From CAYVQZ01 sp964453435 (GTDB lineage Bacteria; Abyssobacteria; SURF-5): a stretch of DNA of 64,000 nucleotides. Position numbers and translations under genes: made by a program. Shown one piece after another: positions 9,201 through 16,728 of this stretch. The stretch is taken from the NCBI GenBank assembly GCA_964453435.1, contig CAYVQZ010000021.1:1-64000 (forward strand), given 5' to 3'. The notes beneath the pieces are model-generated. The model made no database searches, had not been told where the DNA came from, and was given only the letters and a program-made list of their open reading frames with translations. How positions within the stretch are numbered: the first letter of the stretch is position 1; each line of letters starts with the position of its first letter.

Positions 9201-9392
9201 CTCCATTTTATCGCTGGTCTTGTATATCGAGAACGCTTCTCGCACCTGGGGCAGAAGGTCGTGTTCGAGGAAGCGGGTGATCTCGTCGCGGCGAGCGTTC
9301 ATGATGTGGTAGATGCCGAAGTCGAGGTCGGCTTGGTCAAGCTGGAACAGTTCGGCGAGCTTGGCCTTGAGTTTGTCGAAGGATTTGGACAT
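6285..9392 (-). CDS. Type III-like adenine-specific DNA methyltransferase (Mod)
   Basis: A 1035-residue methyltransferase. Motif IV DPPY (VYIDPPYNTGD) lies near residue 484, and the S-adenosylmethionine motif I (DYFAGSGTTG) follows near 760. This order is that of beta-class N6-adenine methyltransferases such as type III Mod subunits. A long N-terminal part (about 450 residues) precedes the catalytic domain, making it larger than classical Mod proteins. Between motif IV and motif I lies the target recognition region, about 7.13-8.06 kb, whose sampled GC is 40-45% against 53-67% in the flanks. The gene ends in TAA formed with the neighbouring inverted repeat. It acts in host protection and gives specificity to Res. 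Confidence 0.88.
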   Translation of the reverse strand: MSKSFDKLKAKLAELFQLDQADLDFGIYHIMNARRDEITRFLEHDLLPQVREAFSIYKTSDKMEIQKELDKLIESVKAAGMDPEQSPKVRELRTRLSEAVDVSAFENEVYDHLYSFFSRYYDEGDFISLRRYKEGVYAIPYEGEEVKLHWANHDQYYIKTAEYFRDYAFKTPTGHRVHFKLIEADTEKDNVKATNGKDRRFFLHGDKPLAEENGELVIRFEYRPDEQKRRQDALNAEAMQRVLKGLNDEKLMVWEPRLSAYWTRADGTVSDKTVLERHLYEYTRRNTFDYFIHKNLGGFLRRELDFYIKNEVMRLDDIEEESAPRVEQYLSKIKVIRGIAHKIIDFLAQIEDFQKKLWLKKKFVVETNYCVTLDRVPEELYPEIAANDPQREEWVRLFAIDDLKNDLAGTVAYSKPLTVDFLKANSFLVLDTKFFSQQFKDRLLASLEHVEANCDGLIVRSENFQAIHILSRKYVDSIECVYIDPPYNTGDSEILYKNEYLSASWLTLMQNRLEISYPMLSDDPVLFIAIDDFEMVDLCELIDTHFTSLRREMIIVNHHPQGGKAKTLANTHDYMLTCVAKTSDRTLTGRSSKEGIECRPFKRSGTAESNFRYGRPNSFYAILVDPKTKEVIGLEQPPEKGVKYPLKSTDDGLLRVYPLGRNGEERVWRRSYESCQSLVSNKKLHCSDSMTIYQLIEAGERTPALFSNWVDPRYNAGTFGANLLRDIIGEQNPFSYPKSIHTVEDAIFSAGLDGDVTCLDYFAGSGTTGHAVINLNRDDGGGRKYILVEMGGYFDTVLLPRIEKVVYSKDWKDGKPVSREGISHMFKYIRLESYEDALANICLRRTESQQSLLDSSESFRESYMLSYMFDTESKDSQTLLNIDNFDDPFSYKLLIGTGSVGETRPVNVDLVETFNWLLGLKVRHIDCIQGFHIVEGETTNGERVLVIWRKIRDLAETDSAKISAAREKANRDLEQFFRKQQYNTLDSEYDVIYVNGDNNLMNIPLTPEKEGLEPRYKVRLIEEEFKRLMFDVEDI

Positions 9393-9403
9393 GAGGCCCT
9401 TCC

Positions 9404-10507
9404 TTATTCGTTGCTCTCTACTAACTCAAACTTGCGCTTCAAATCGTTATGCCAGTTATACAGTATTTTCCCCTCATGCTGTAATCTGCCTACAACAATG
9501 CCAGGGGCGATATTGAGCCTGCGTGCAAAAGCCGAAATGTCACGTTTGTAGAAGCGACTTCTTCTACTAACAAAAGTTTTGTATTCTTCTTCCGGGATGA
9601 GGGTATTAGCAGCGAAGCGATTTGCTTCATCCTCCATGCCTCCCTTCATGGTCTTTACATCGTCGAGGAAAAGTTTCTTCTTGCCGTGCAAGAGGACGTG
9701 AGCCGCCTCGTGGAAGAAAGTGAACCACATATGGTCATCCGTTTTGTGACGCAGACTAAGCATAATCAATGCCTTGCCTTTATTAAGCCAGCGAGTTGCG
9801 CCGCTCAGATGGGTTCCCGGAAATTCAGAGACGAACACAACGGCGACTCCGGATTTGCGACAGAGTTTCTCCATTCGCGGTTGAAATATCTCTGGATCGC
9901 AATCTGTCAGAGTGCGAATATTTTTTAAAGCAGCAATGAATTTTGATTTCTCAAACGGCTCCGTCTCAATATCTTGAGCGCATAATTCCCCGGTCCTCAG
10001 CCATATGGCTACAGATGCCGGGGCACTTTCAAAAGAGGGGGAATGCCTGAAGGCAACCGAGAGTTCTGCAAACCTGTCCTGCCATGCTTCAACTGAACCA
10101 ACAGCGAAGAAATTCAGAAGTTTTTCGACTCTATCAACTTGATTACATGGCCTTTCCAAGTAACCTCTGTTTACCAATTCCTTTACTGGAAAGATCTTCG
10201 CCCAAGCTATCTTATCCTTGAGTTCTTTGCGTTCTGACACTCTCGCTCTATGCAAGCGGTAAAAAGATTCAAGATTATTCCAAACGGAAGCGGGAACATC
10301 GAGAACACGCTCGAATTGAATGGCTGTTTCCGGAGTGACGGGAGCCTTACCGTTGATTATTTGGCTTATGGTTTTTTCTGAAAGGCCGCAGCTTTTGGCA
10401 AATGCAGTTTTCTTGATAGCCCGAGCCTCAAGCGTTTCCTCCAAGATTTCTCCAGGATGAACGGCATAGTCTGGGGAAAACTGAACTATTTCGTGGTCAT
10501 TCACCAT
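9404..10507 (-). CDS. HigA-type antitoxin with ImmA/IrrE metallopeptidase domain
   Basis: A 367-residue protein in two parts. An N-terminal XRE-type helix-turn-helix (residues about 15-75) has HigA features: HPGEILEETLEA, then GLSEKTISQIINGK. A C-terminal ImmA/IrrE zinc peptidase domain carries HEAAH near residue 260. It should bind the operator of its own operon and neutralise the toxin encoded just upstream; the gene overlaps the toxin gene by 11 bases. Sampled GC is low (23/60 in one line), unlike SNF2 and mod on either side, which suggests the toxin-antitoxin pair arrived separately. The link to restriction is positional only. Confidence 0.85.
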   Translation of the reverse strand: MVNDHEIVQFSPDYAVHPGEILEETLEARAIKKTAFAKSCGLSEKTISQIINGKAPVTPETAIQFERVLDVPASVWNNLESFYRLHRARVSERKELKDKIAWAKIFPVKELVNRGYLERPCNQVDRVEKLLNFFAVGSVEAWQDRFAELSVAFRHSPSFESAPASVAIWLRTGELCAQDIETEPFEKSKFIAALKNIRTLTDCDPEIFQPRMEKLCRKSGVAVVFVSEFPGTHLSGATRWLNKGKALIMLSLRHKTDDHMWFTFFHEAAHVLLHGKKKLFLDDVKTMKGGMEDEANRFAANTLIPEEEYKTFVSRRSRFYKRDISAFARRLNIAPGIVVGRLQHEGKILYNWHNDLKRKFELVESNE

Positions 10508-10841
10508 GATAATCCTCCACGCCCAATATTATTATGGCCGTGACCTTCTTTAAGTCGATTCCACCATCGTCCTTGCGGGGTAAGGGATTATGGTCTGGTT
10601 CAAGAATCAATCGGAAGGGGTGGACAAGATCGATACCGAATGTGCCCTTTCTCTTGCCCTTAAGCTCGTGCCGACGCTCAGGCCGACGGTGGGAGACATC
10701 CGCCAGGGATGGGGCAGCCTTCAGGACCATCATTCGTCGCATAATGGTCTTGGCCATGTCTTTGCCGTACTCCTTACGCAATTCTTTCTCAGAATTGAAT
10801 ATCTTCGCCAGTTTCCGGCTTCTAAACCCTACACTGTTCAT
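10497..10841 (-). CDS. HigB/RelE-like toxin
   Basis: About 114 residues with a RelE/ParE-superfamily layout: an N-terminal helix pair (KELRKEYGKDMAKTIMRRM), then strands with RRHELKGKRKGTFGIDL and PFRLILEPDH. RelE-like toxins of this type usually cleave translated mRNA. The toxin-first order and overlap with the antitoxin match HigBA modules. I use the ATG at 10841; a TTG at 10859 is also in frame but lies in the operator palindrome. A TATAAT box only 3 bases before the ATG would give a nearly leaderless or internal start, so the true start or promoter is uncertain. Confidence 0.75.
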   Translation of the reverse strand: MNSVGFRSRKLAKIFNSEKELRKEYGKDMAKTIMRRMMVLKAAPSLADVSHRRPERRHELKGKRKGTFGIDLVHPFRLILEPDHNPLPRKDDGGIDLKKVTAIIILGVEDYHGE

Positions 10842-10844
10842 TAT

Positions 10845-10864
10845 ATTATAGCTTACCAAGTAAG
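10845..10864 (-). promoter_or_regulatory. Putative toxin-antitoxin operator with -10 box
   Basis: A 13-bp inverted repeat, CTTAC-TTG-GTAAG on the minus strand (10864-10852), abuts a perfect TATAAT at 10850-10845. It lies directly before the toxin gene. This is a plausible autoregulatory site for the HTH antitoxin, which would block the polymerase when bound. No good -35 is visible at 17 bases. Confidence 0.5.
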
Positions 10865-10877
10865 TAAAGACTTTTTT

Positions 10878-13757
10878 TCATGCAACCTGCCATCTGAGCA
10901 TAAAGAGGCTTTCTATGGTAGTTCTCTGGGCCAGCCTCTTTTCGAGCGCGTCAATGAGAGCATCGCGTTTCTCGCCAATTTCATCTTCCACGGCAAAAAT
11001 CCGCTGTCGCTGGCGGCGCTTTTTCTTTTCCACGTCCCTGACCTTCTCTTGAAGCTGTCTCTGCTCCTCGACGGTTGTGGCGTGGCGGGCCTCGCGATTG
11101 AGCGCCTTGATCTGTTCTTTAGTGTCGCGGAGTTCCTTCTCGGCGGCAAGTATCATATCGTCGGCCCATTTCTCAAGCTGCTCGCGAGCCTCGTTGAAAT
11201 GGCGGTTGTTGCGCTCCAGGGATTTACTGATCGTCGCCCTGGCGTGGCGGTCGGCGTCGGCGGTGAGTCGTTCTCGTTCTTCTTCGGGCACGTCGACAGG
11301 GGTTAAGACCTTGCCCTCGCAAAGGAGGAGCTTCTCGCAGGTTTCCTGGTCGAGCGACTTGCTGTCGTCGTCGAATGCGGAGAAGAGGATATACTCCTCT
11401 CGTTCGAACGAGTCGATGACAAGCCGCTGAAGGATAAGCCACCCGGACTTGCTCTTGAGTTTGTCAACCATAGAGATTTTGACAGGATGGCCGGACACAT
11501 CGAATCTCACCTTTGCGGCAGGTGTTGGATACTCCTTTCCGGCATGGATGACGTATTCTCCGAGCGGGTGTCCGAGCCGATAGAGGAACTCGCCGGAGAC
11601 ATTTTCACGCTCCTTGGAAATCATGTGGTACGTACCGGGCCGAACCGACGGCAGCGGCGATTCCTTCAGATTGAAGGCAAGGGCCTCGTTGTCGAATGTG
11701 GCCTTGCCGTCGAGGATAAAGTGGGTGAGGCTCCAGAACATCCGGCCAACGCAGTCGAGTTGCTCACGGGTTCCGGAGAGATTCACTCGCAGTCTGGCGT
11801 GAACATTTTCATCAAAGTGTTCGAGCAGGAGCCTGCGCGTCTCACGAATGCGGGCGCTTATGGTTTCGTCCAGTTCTTCGCGGAGGGCCTGAAAGGCCGC
11901 TTCGATTTCGTATGGCGTGCGGCATTGCTGGTAGATGTCAAGGATGCGTCGCTCGAAATCCACGCCGGACTCGATGCTGCCGAGCACTTCGTCGGAGGCC
12001 CCGAATACGCCAGTGAAGAGGCTGAACTTCTCGTTCAGGAGTTCGTAGACGCGGCGGTCGGCCTCGTTTTTCTCGTTCAAGAAGTTGATGACCACAACAT
12101 CGTGTCTCTGTCCGTAACGATGGCACCGACCGATACGCTGCTCGATGCGCTGCGGATTCCATGGAAGGTCAAAGTTGATCACGAGAGAGCAGAACTGGAG
12201 GTTGACACCCTCGGCGGCTGCCTCTGTCGCGATAAGGATGTGGGAATGGTCTCGGAAATGCTCGATGATGGCCGTGCGTATATCGATGGGCCGTGAGCCG
12301 GAGACGCGGCCTGTTTGCCTGTTGGCTTCGATCCAGTATTCGTAAATACGTGTGGACTCCGGGTCCGTATTTGTGCCGTTGAATGTGACAACGCGTCCTG
12401 CGTACCCGTTGGACTCAAGGAAATCTCTGAGGAACTGCTGCGTCCTGCGTGATTCCGTGAAAATGACGGCTCGCTGTTTCGCTCCAATCCGTTCCATTTC
12501 TGAGAAGCCGATTTTCAGCGCCTTGAGAAGGGCGCGAGTCTTGGTGTCGATGCCGATGCTCCGCGCCCAACGGATGTACCGGTTCAGCTCCTCGATCTCG
12601 GCATTGAGCTTCTGTTTGTCGATCTTGGGCGGCTCCTGAAATTCGTTTTGCAATGGAACCGCGTCGTCTTTCTCTTCGCCGTTCAGAAGTTCATCGAGGA
12701 GTTCGTCTTCGATCTCTTCATCTTCTATGATGCGCTCGGCCAAGGTGGTCTCTGACTTCGCCTGGTGCCGCATTGCGATGAGCCTGTCTCGCATGACTTC
12801 GAGCGTACCCGCGAGAGCCTGCGAGGACGAGGCAAGAAGCTTTCGAACGATGAGAGCCGTCAAATGGCGTTGTTGGTAAGGAAGCGCGTAGGTGTCGTCG
12901 CGCTTCAGGAAATCGGAGACCGCTTCGTAAAGCTTGTTCTCCTGCTCGGTCGGTTTGAATGGGCGGGTGATGAGTCTTCGCTCGGTGTACTGGATGTACT
13001 CGACAACCTGGCTGCGGAGCGTGCGATTGCAGAATGTCCTGAGTCTCTCGCGAAGGTCGCCGAGATTCCCTCCTATATTCATATACTGAGAACGATAGGA
13101 CGGGAGGTCGCCGAAGATACGCTCGTTTATGATGTTGGCAAGTCCGTATAGTTCGAGAAGCGAATTTTGGAGCGGGGTCGCCGTGAGGAGAATTTTCCTG
13201 CGGTCCTCCAGCGCCCAACGTATGTTCTGGCCCATTCGATTACTCTGCCGGTATGCGTTTCTGAGCTTGTGCGCTTCGTCGATTACCACGAGGTCCCACT
13301 GGATGGGTTTGATCTCGGCTGCCCGGCTGCTCGCGAAGTGCATTGAGCAAATTACCACGCCTTCGTGGATGAATGGGTTCGGGTTCCCTTCCTGGGCGAT
13401 CTGGCGATAGCTTTTGGCGTCGAGGACAAGACACGGCAGGTGAAACTTCTCCTCGATTTCGAGCGCCCACTGTTTTCGGATCGAGGCCGGACATATGACG
13501 AGAACCCTTCGGCGGCGCTCCGCCCAGTATTGGCACAGGGCCAAGCCCGCCTCGATGGTCTTTCCGAGGCCTACCTCGTCGGCCAGGAGAACGCCACTCG
13601 AAATCGGGGAGCGCATTGCGAACAGAGCAGCTTCTATCTGGTGCGGATTCAGATCGACACATGCGTCGAAGAGAGAACGGGAAAGACGTTCGACTCCTTC
13701 GCCCCCTTGGCGGGTAAGCGCATGAGCGAAGTAGCGAGCGTGATACGGCGTAGTCAT
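10878..13757 (-). CDS. SNF2-family helicase (DrmD/RapA-like)
   Basis: A 959-residue SWI2/SNF2 ATPase. Motif I is DEVGLGKTIEAG near residue 60; the DEAH motif (DEAHKLRN) is near 160; TATPLQN follows. Motifs V-VI in the second RecA lobe are EAAAEGVNLQ and QRIGRCHRYGQ near 515-560. The last 130 residues are Glu/Arg/Lys-rich coiled coil. Such helicases remodel protein-DNA complexes. In DISARM a SNF2 protein (DrmD) accompanies a methyltransferase, but no DrmA/B/C partners are visible here. It is first in a leftward run with the toxin-antitoxin pair, mod and res, 36 bases before the toxin ATG. The start at 13757 has only a weak ribosome site (CCGGGAA). Confidence 0.85.
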   Translation of the reverse strand: MTTPYHARYFAHALTRQGGEGVERLSRSLFDACVDLNPHQIEAALFAMRSPISSGVLLADEVGLGKTIEAGLALCQYWAERRRRVLVICPASIRKQWALEIEEKFHLPCLVLDAKSYRQIAQEGNPNPFIHEGVVICSMHFASSRAAEIKPIQWDLVVIDEAHKLRNAYRQSNRMGQNIRWALEDRRKILLTATPLQNSLLELYGLANIINERIFGDLPSYRSQYMNIGGNLGDLRERLRTFCNRTLRSQVVEYIQYTERRLITRPFKPTEQENKLYEAVSDFLKRDDTYALPYQQRHLTALIVRKLLASSSQALAGTLEVMRDRLIAMRHQAKSETTLAERIIEDEEIEDELLDELLNGEEKDDAVPLQNEFQEPPKIDKQKLNAEIEELNRYIRWARSIGIDTKTRALLKALKIGFSEMERIGAKQRAVIFTESRRTQQFLRDFLESNGYAGRVVTFNGTNTDPESTRIYEYWIEANRQTGRVSGSRPIDIRTAIIEHFRDHSHILIATEAAAEGVNLQFCSLVINFDLPWNPQRIEQRIGRCHRYGQRHDVVVINFLNEKNEADRRVYELLNEKFSLFTGVFGASDEVLGSIESGVDFERRILDIYQQCRTPYEIEAAFQALREELDETISARIRETRRLLLEHFDENVHARLRVNLSGTREQLDCVGRMFWSLTHFILDGKATFDNEALAFNLKESPLPSVRPGTYHMISKERENVSGEFLYRLGHPLGEYVIHAGKEYPTPAAKVRFDVSGHPVKISMVDKLKSKSGWLILQRLVIDSFEREEYILFSAFDDDSKSLDQETCEKLLLCEGKVLTPVDVPEEERERLTADADRHARATISKSLERNNRHFNEAREQLEKWADDMILAAEKELRDTKEQIKALNREARHATTVEEQRQLQEKVRDVEKKKRRQRQRIFAVEDEIGEKRDALIDALEKRLAQRTTIESLFMLRWQVA

Positions 13758-14122
13758 TTCCCGGAGCCTATCAAGTTACCATCGTGCGCCCGTGGTTTCA
13801 ACGGAGGGTGGTAGTCTGTGCCGCAAGAGCCTGCAATCTTCTTTGACGAGAATGGATTGATTTGCGCACTATTTAATCAAATGGCGTGAGAAAAATCAAG
13901 GTGCGGTCGTTGTTTCTTGACTCTTTAATCCCCTTGGCGACTTGGCGGCTTGGCGTGAGACCCATTGTCCTGTGGGGGAAAATCCTCCTTTGTCCCCCTT
14001 TAATAAACGTCTTCAATCTGCGATAATCAGCGCAATCTGCGGATGCAGTAGTCTTCTCCGTGTTCTCCGTGTCGCCCCGTGGTTCAGGCATTTTGGTCTC
14101 TCGTTTGTGGTCTTCAGGTTTC

Positions 14123-14144
14123 GGGCGCACCGCCGTGTGCGCCC
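14123..14144. repeat. Hairpin repeat, 8-bp perfect stem
   Basis: GGGCGCAC pairs with GTGCGCCC across a 6-base loop and is followed by CTACA. I recall this phrase as a common dispersed repeat in environmental genomes. Confidence 0.65.
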
Positions 14145-14353
14145 CTACAGAGGGGAAATTCGGTTAATTCGAATACCTCGTGGTCGAAAACCGGCCTTTC
14201 ATCAGTCCATTTGTGTCATTCGCCGCAGGAGCTTGCCCTGAGCCTGTCGTACGGGTGTTCCCGTCTTTCCGCGCGAAGCGCGCTCCTGAAAAAGTCTTTC
14301 GTCCTTCTCTGCGCTCTCTGCGGCTCTGCGGTTTGAATAAGCCTTTTCCTGGA

Positions 14354-14412
14354 TTCCCGCCTGCGCGCGAATGAAAGAAGGGGGGCGGGAATGGTCCCGC
14401 GGATCCGCGGGA
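14354..14412. repeat. Two adjacent hairpins, including an 18-bp perfect palindrome
   Basis: TTCCCGCC (14354-14361) pairs with GGCGGGAA (14384-14391). Directly after it lies TCCCGCGGATCCGCGGGA (14395-14412), a perfect palindrome. The ATTCCCGC...GGGAAT pattern recalls dispersed repeats of the Neisseria dRS3 style, but the resemblance may be only in form. Confidence 0.6.
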
Positions 14413-14441
14413 TTTCGCTCCGCTCAGCGCAAAAGACAGGG

Positions 14442-14529
14442 GATTCCGTAATTGGGTACAGCTCCCAAAGCTTGTTGTTCGGCAAAATGTGCAACCGTGG
14501 GACAGATTCGCTGTGCCAATTACGGAATC
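14442..14529. repeat. 14-bp perfect inverted repeat, 88-bp MITE-like unit
   Basis: GATTCCGTAATTGG at 14442-14455 is repeated inverted at 14516-14529, with near-matching CTGT/ACAG bases just inside. The loop holds about 60 bases. The unit ends 14 bases before the stop codon of the CocE-like gene, so it could also serve as a transcript end. A GATTACGGAATC word recurs near 51,195. Confidence 0.6.
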
Positions 14530-14542
14530 GCCGCTTCCGCCC

Positions 14543-16654
14543 TCACTTCCCGGAAACGACCGGCAGTACGATTCCCGACGGGTGCTCGGCATTCCGGTAG
14601 ACCGTGATGACCGGCACGATATTGGTCGGGTCGTCGGCCTTGTTACTCGGTGAAAGTTTGGGGTGCAAACGGAAGGTCGGGTAATCGGCGCATGCTATTG
14701 ATACGCGGATTCGATGGCCCTTTCGAAACACCCAGCACGTCGGCTGGAGGTCGAAATAGAGCCTCACGGTTCTTCGAGCCGCAAGTATCCCGTCCTCATA
14801 GTGGTCCTTCTCATAGCCGTGCCACGGCAAATCCGGAAGCACTTCAATGCCGGTCCTGCCCGAATATATCATCTCATCATTGTCGCGCAACCCGGCGAAA
14901 CCCGCCCGCAGACATCCTTCTGTGACAAGAAGAGATACACCCTCCTTGTCAACATCTTCAAGAAACACGAACACGTCTCCATAGTCTGCCGAGGACGATA
15001 TCCACATTTCCACAATCGGATGACCGGTCACTTCGGTGTCCGCCGGCAAGGGAGCGGATGTATACGTAAGGCATTTCTTGTCCTTCTCGGTCCTGACGGG
15101 CAAGGCGTCCGGAACAATACCCATGAGCCCGAGCCAGCGATTCCCTTCGTTTGTTCCATAGCGCGACCCATGGCTGAAATCGGCGGTGTAGAGGTCTGCC
15201 CCGTCGGATGTTCGGTGTATCGTGAGACCGTGTCCGGCGTCGAAGTAAAAACGCGTCCGTTTTTCTCTTTCGAGCGGCCATTCACGTTCAAACCGCCACG
15301 TTCCGCCATTCATGACATAGACGAAAATCGGCGGTTCCCTGTCAATCCCATTCTCGATCCCTTTCAGATACCGGTCGAAAAAGCGGAGCCGCTCGATGTT
15401 GAACCCGGCCACGACTTTGTTTTCGTTCTCTCCGAAATATTTCCAAAACGGCCCCATGCCCGTATGGTAGCCCGCTCCGATTATCATCTTTGATGGATTC
15501 GTCTCCTTCATGGTGCAGTACAATTCGGTCGTTCCGCGGGCGAAGCCGTCCATCCATGCGCCGAAATTGTAGATGGGGATGCCGAAATCCATGATATCCG
15601 GAATGTGGCCGCTCGGACTCAAGTCATAGGAGTCGAGATCGGGAAACTCGTCCGGCGCCAGCCCGTCAATGAAGAAGCCGTCCTTCGCCCACGAATGGTA
15701 ATCCAAATTGCTTTTGTGGTCGTACGTGGCCAGAAAGTAAACATGGTTTCGAGCGTTTCCATCGGAATACTGTGGCGGGTCGTTCGGATTCGTCGGATAC
15801 GCGTAATCATCCAGAAAGCTGCCGTTCGCGTTCTTGTCCAGCGGTATTTCGTCAATCAATATGCCGTCGCCGTCCTCGTCGACGACGGGCGCGGCCGGCA
15901 GAATATCCTCCTTCGGGTTGTACTCGTTCCGGTTCAGCGCGTCGAGCTTCTCGGAGTAGCGTGTCATGAATTCGTACAGGTATATGCCTCCCGGATATAC
16001 TTCCCCCGTGTAGCCGTCCAGCGGCACAACCGCCGGTATGATGCACTTCAGCGCTTCCGGTTTCTTCGAGGCCGTGACGAACTGCGAATACCCGAGGTAT
16101 GAACCGCCGAACATGCCGACGTTCCCATCGCACCAGGACTGCCGCGAAATCCAGTTCACGAGTTCGCCGCCGTCCTCTCCAATCTGCGGCATGAAATCCA
16201 TCTTCCGGCCGAATGAGGCTCCCGTGCCGCGCATATCCGCGATAACGTACGCATACCCGTGGGACAACAGCAATCTGGTCATATCATTGACCGACGCGTC
16301 GAAAATGGGTCCGCCGACGCCCGTTCTCATTCGCGCCACCAGTCTCTGCACCCAGGTCATATGAAGATACACATACGAACGCGTGTACGGCGTGAACTGA
16401 AACACCACCGGAAAGGAAGCTCGCTCCGGTCCGTCAGATGGCAGGAATATGTCGACAGCCAGCTTTGTGCCGTCGCTCATCTCGACATACTCTGACTTCT
16501 TCTCGAACCCTTTGTATTCCGGAACGGTGTACCCCGAATACTCGAAGGGTCTGCTCACCTTAGGCGCCCGCTCGCCGGTCTTTGCCGTCGCGCAACCGAT
16601 CACGAGACCGAGCACGATGATGACGCCGTATCCGACTCGGAATAACTCTCTCAT
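14543..16654 (-). CDS. CocE/NonD-family (X-Pro dipeptidyl-peptidase-like) hydrolase, lipoprotein
   Basis: About 703 residues. The N-terminus is a lipoprotein signal: MRELFRVGYG, a hydrophobic stretch and the lipobox LVIGC, so the enzyme should be tethered to the envelope. The alpha/beta hydrolase core has the nucleophile elbow GGSYLG preceded by DMRGTGAS. The likely acid Asp lies in the segment around FVFLEDVDKEG and the His in KGHRIRVS near the C-terminus, followed by the jelly-roll C-domain typical of the family. Relatives hydrolyse X-Pro peptides, cocaine-like esters or beta-lactam acyl groups; the substrate here is unknown. I chose the ATG at 16654 because AAGGAGA precedes it closely; an ATG 6 codons upstream lacks this. 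Confidence 0.85.
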   Translation of the reverse strand: MRELFRVGYGVIIVLGLVIGCATAKTGERAPKVSRPFEYSGYTVPEYKGFEKKSEYVEMSDGTKLAVDIFLPSDGPERASFPVVFQFTPYTRSYVYLHMTWVQRLVARMRTGVGGPIFDASVNDMTRLLLSHGYAYVIADMRGTGASFGRKMDFMPQIGEDGGELVNWISRQSWCDGNVGMFGGSYLGYSQFVTASKKPEALKCIIPAVVPLDGYTGEVYPGGIYLYEFMTRYSEKLDALNRNEYNPKEDILPAAPVVDEDGDGILIDEIPLDKNANGSFLDDYAYPTNPNDPPQYSDGNARNHVYFLATYDHKSNLDYHSWAKDGFFIDGLAPDEFPDLDSYDLSPSGHIPDIMDFGIPIYNFGAWMDGFARGTTELYCTMKETNPSKMIIGAGYHTGMGPFWKYFGENENKVVAGFNIERLRFFDRYLKGIENGIDREPPIFVYVMNGGTWRFEREWPLEREKRTRFYFDAGHGLTIHRTSDGADLYTADFSHGSRYGTNEGNRWLGLMGIVPDALPVRTEKDKKCLTYTSAPLPADTEVTGHPIVEMWISSSADYGDVFVFLEDVDKEGVSLLVTEGCLRAGFAGLRDNDEMIYSGRTGIEVLPDLPWHGYEKDHYEDGILAARRTVRLYFDLQPTCWVFRKGHRIRVSIACADYPTFRLHPKLSPSNKADDPTNIVPVITVYRNAEHPSGIVLPVVSGK

Positions 16655-16728
16655 TTCTCCTTGCCTTTCCACCTCATCTCTGAAGTTTTGCGCGCTACCG
16701 TAAAAGAAGCCGACGAACGCGTTGCCGA

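Larger units (their letters stand above)
13758..14542. repeat. Intergenic mosaic of several repeat families, no gene
   Basis: No credible gene. From about 13,925 the sequence is built of repeat phrases: CTTGGCGACTTGGCGGCTTGG (13,932 onward), AATCTGCGATAATCAGCGC, CTCCGTGTTCTCCGTGTCGC, GGGCGCAC...GTGCGCCCCTACA, GCTTGCCCTGAGCCTGTCG, CTCTGCGGCTCTGCGGTTTG, and GGATTCCCGCCTGCGCG. The individual hairpins are listed separately. The block marks the right edge of the restriction island and matches in style the spacer at 56-829. Confidence 0.7.

Noticed and set aside
2652..13757. Complete DISARM or BREX system
   Set aside because: SNF2 and a methyltransferase fit DISARM in part, but no DUF1998 (DrmB), PLD nuclease (DrmC) or PglZ/BrxC-type gene is present.
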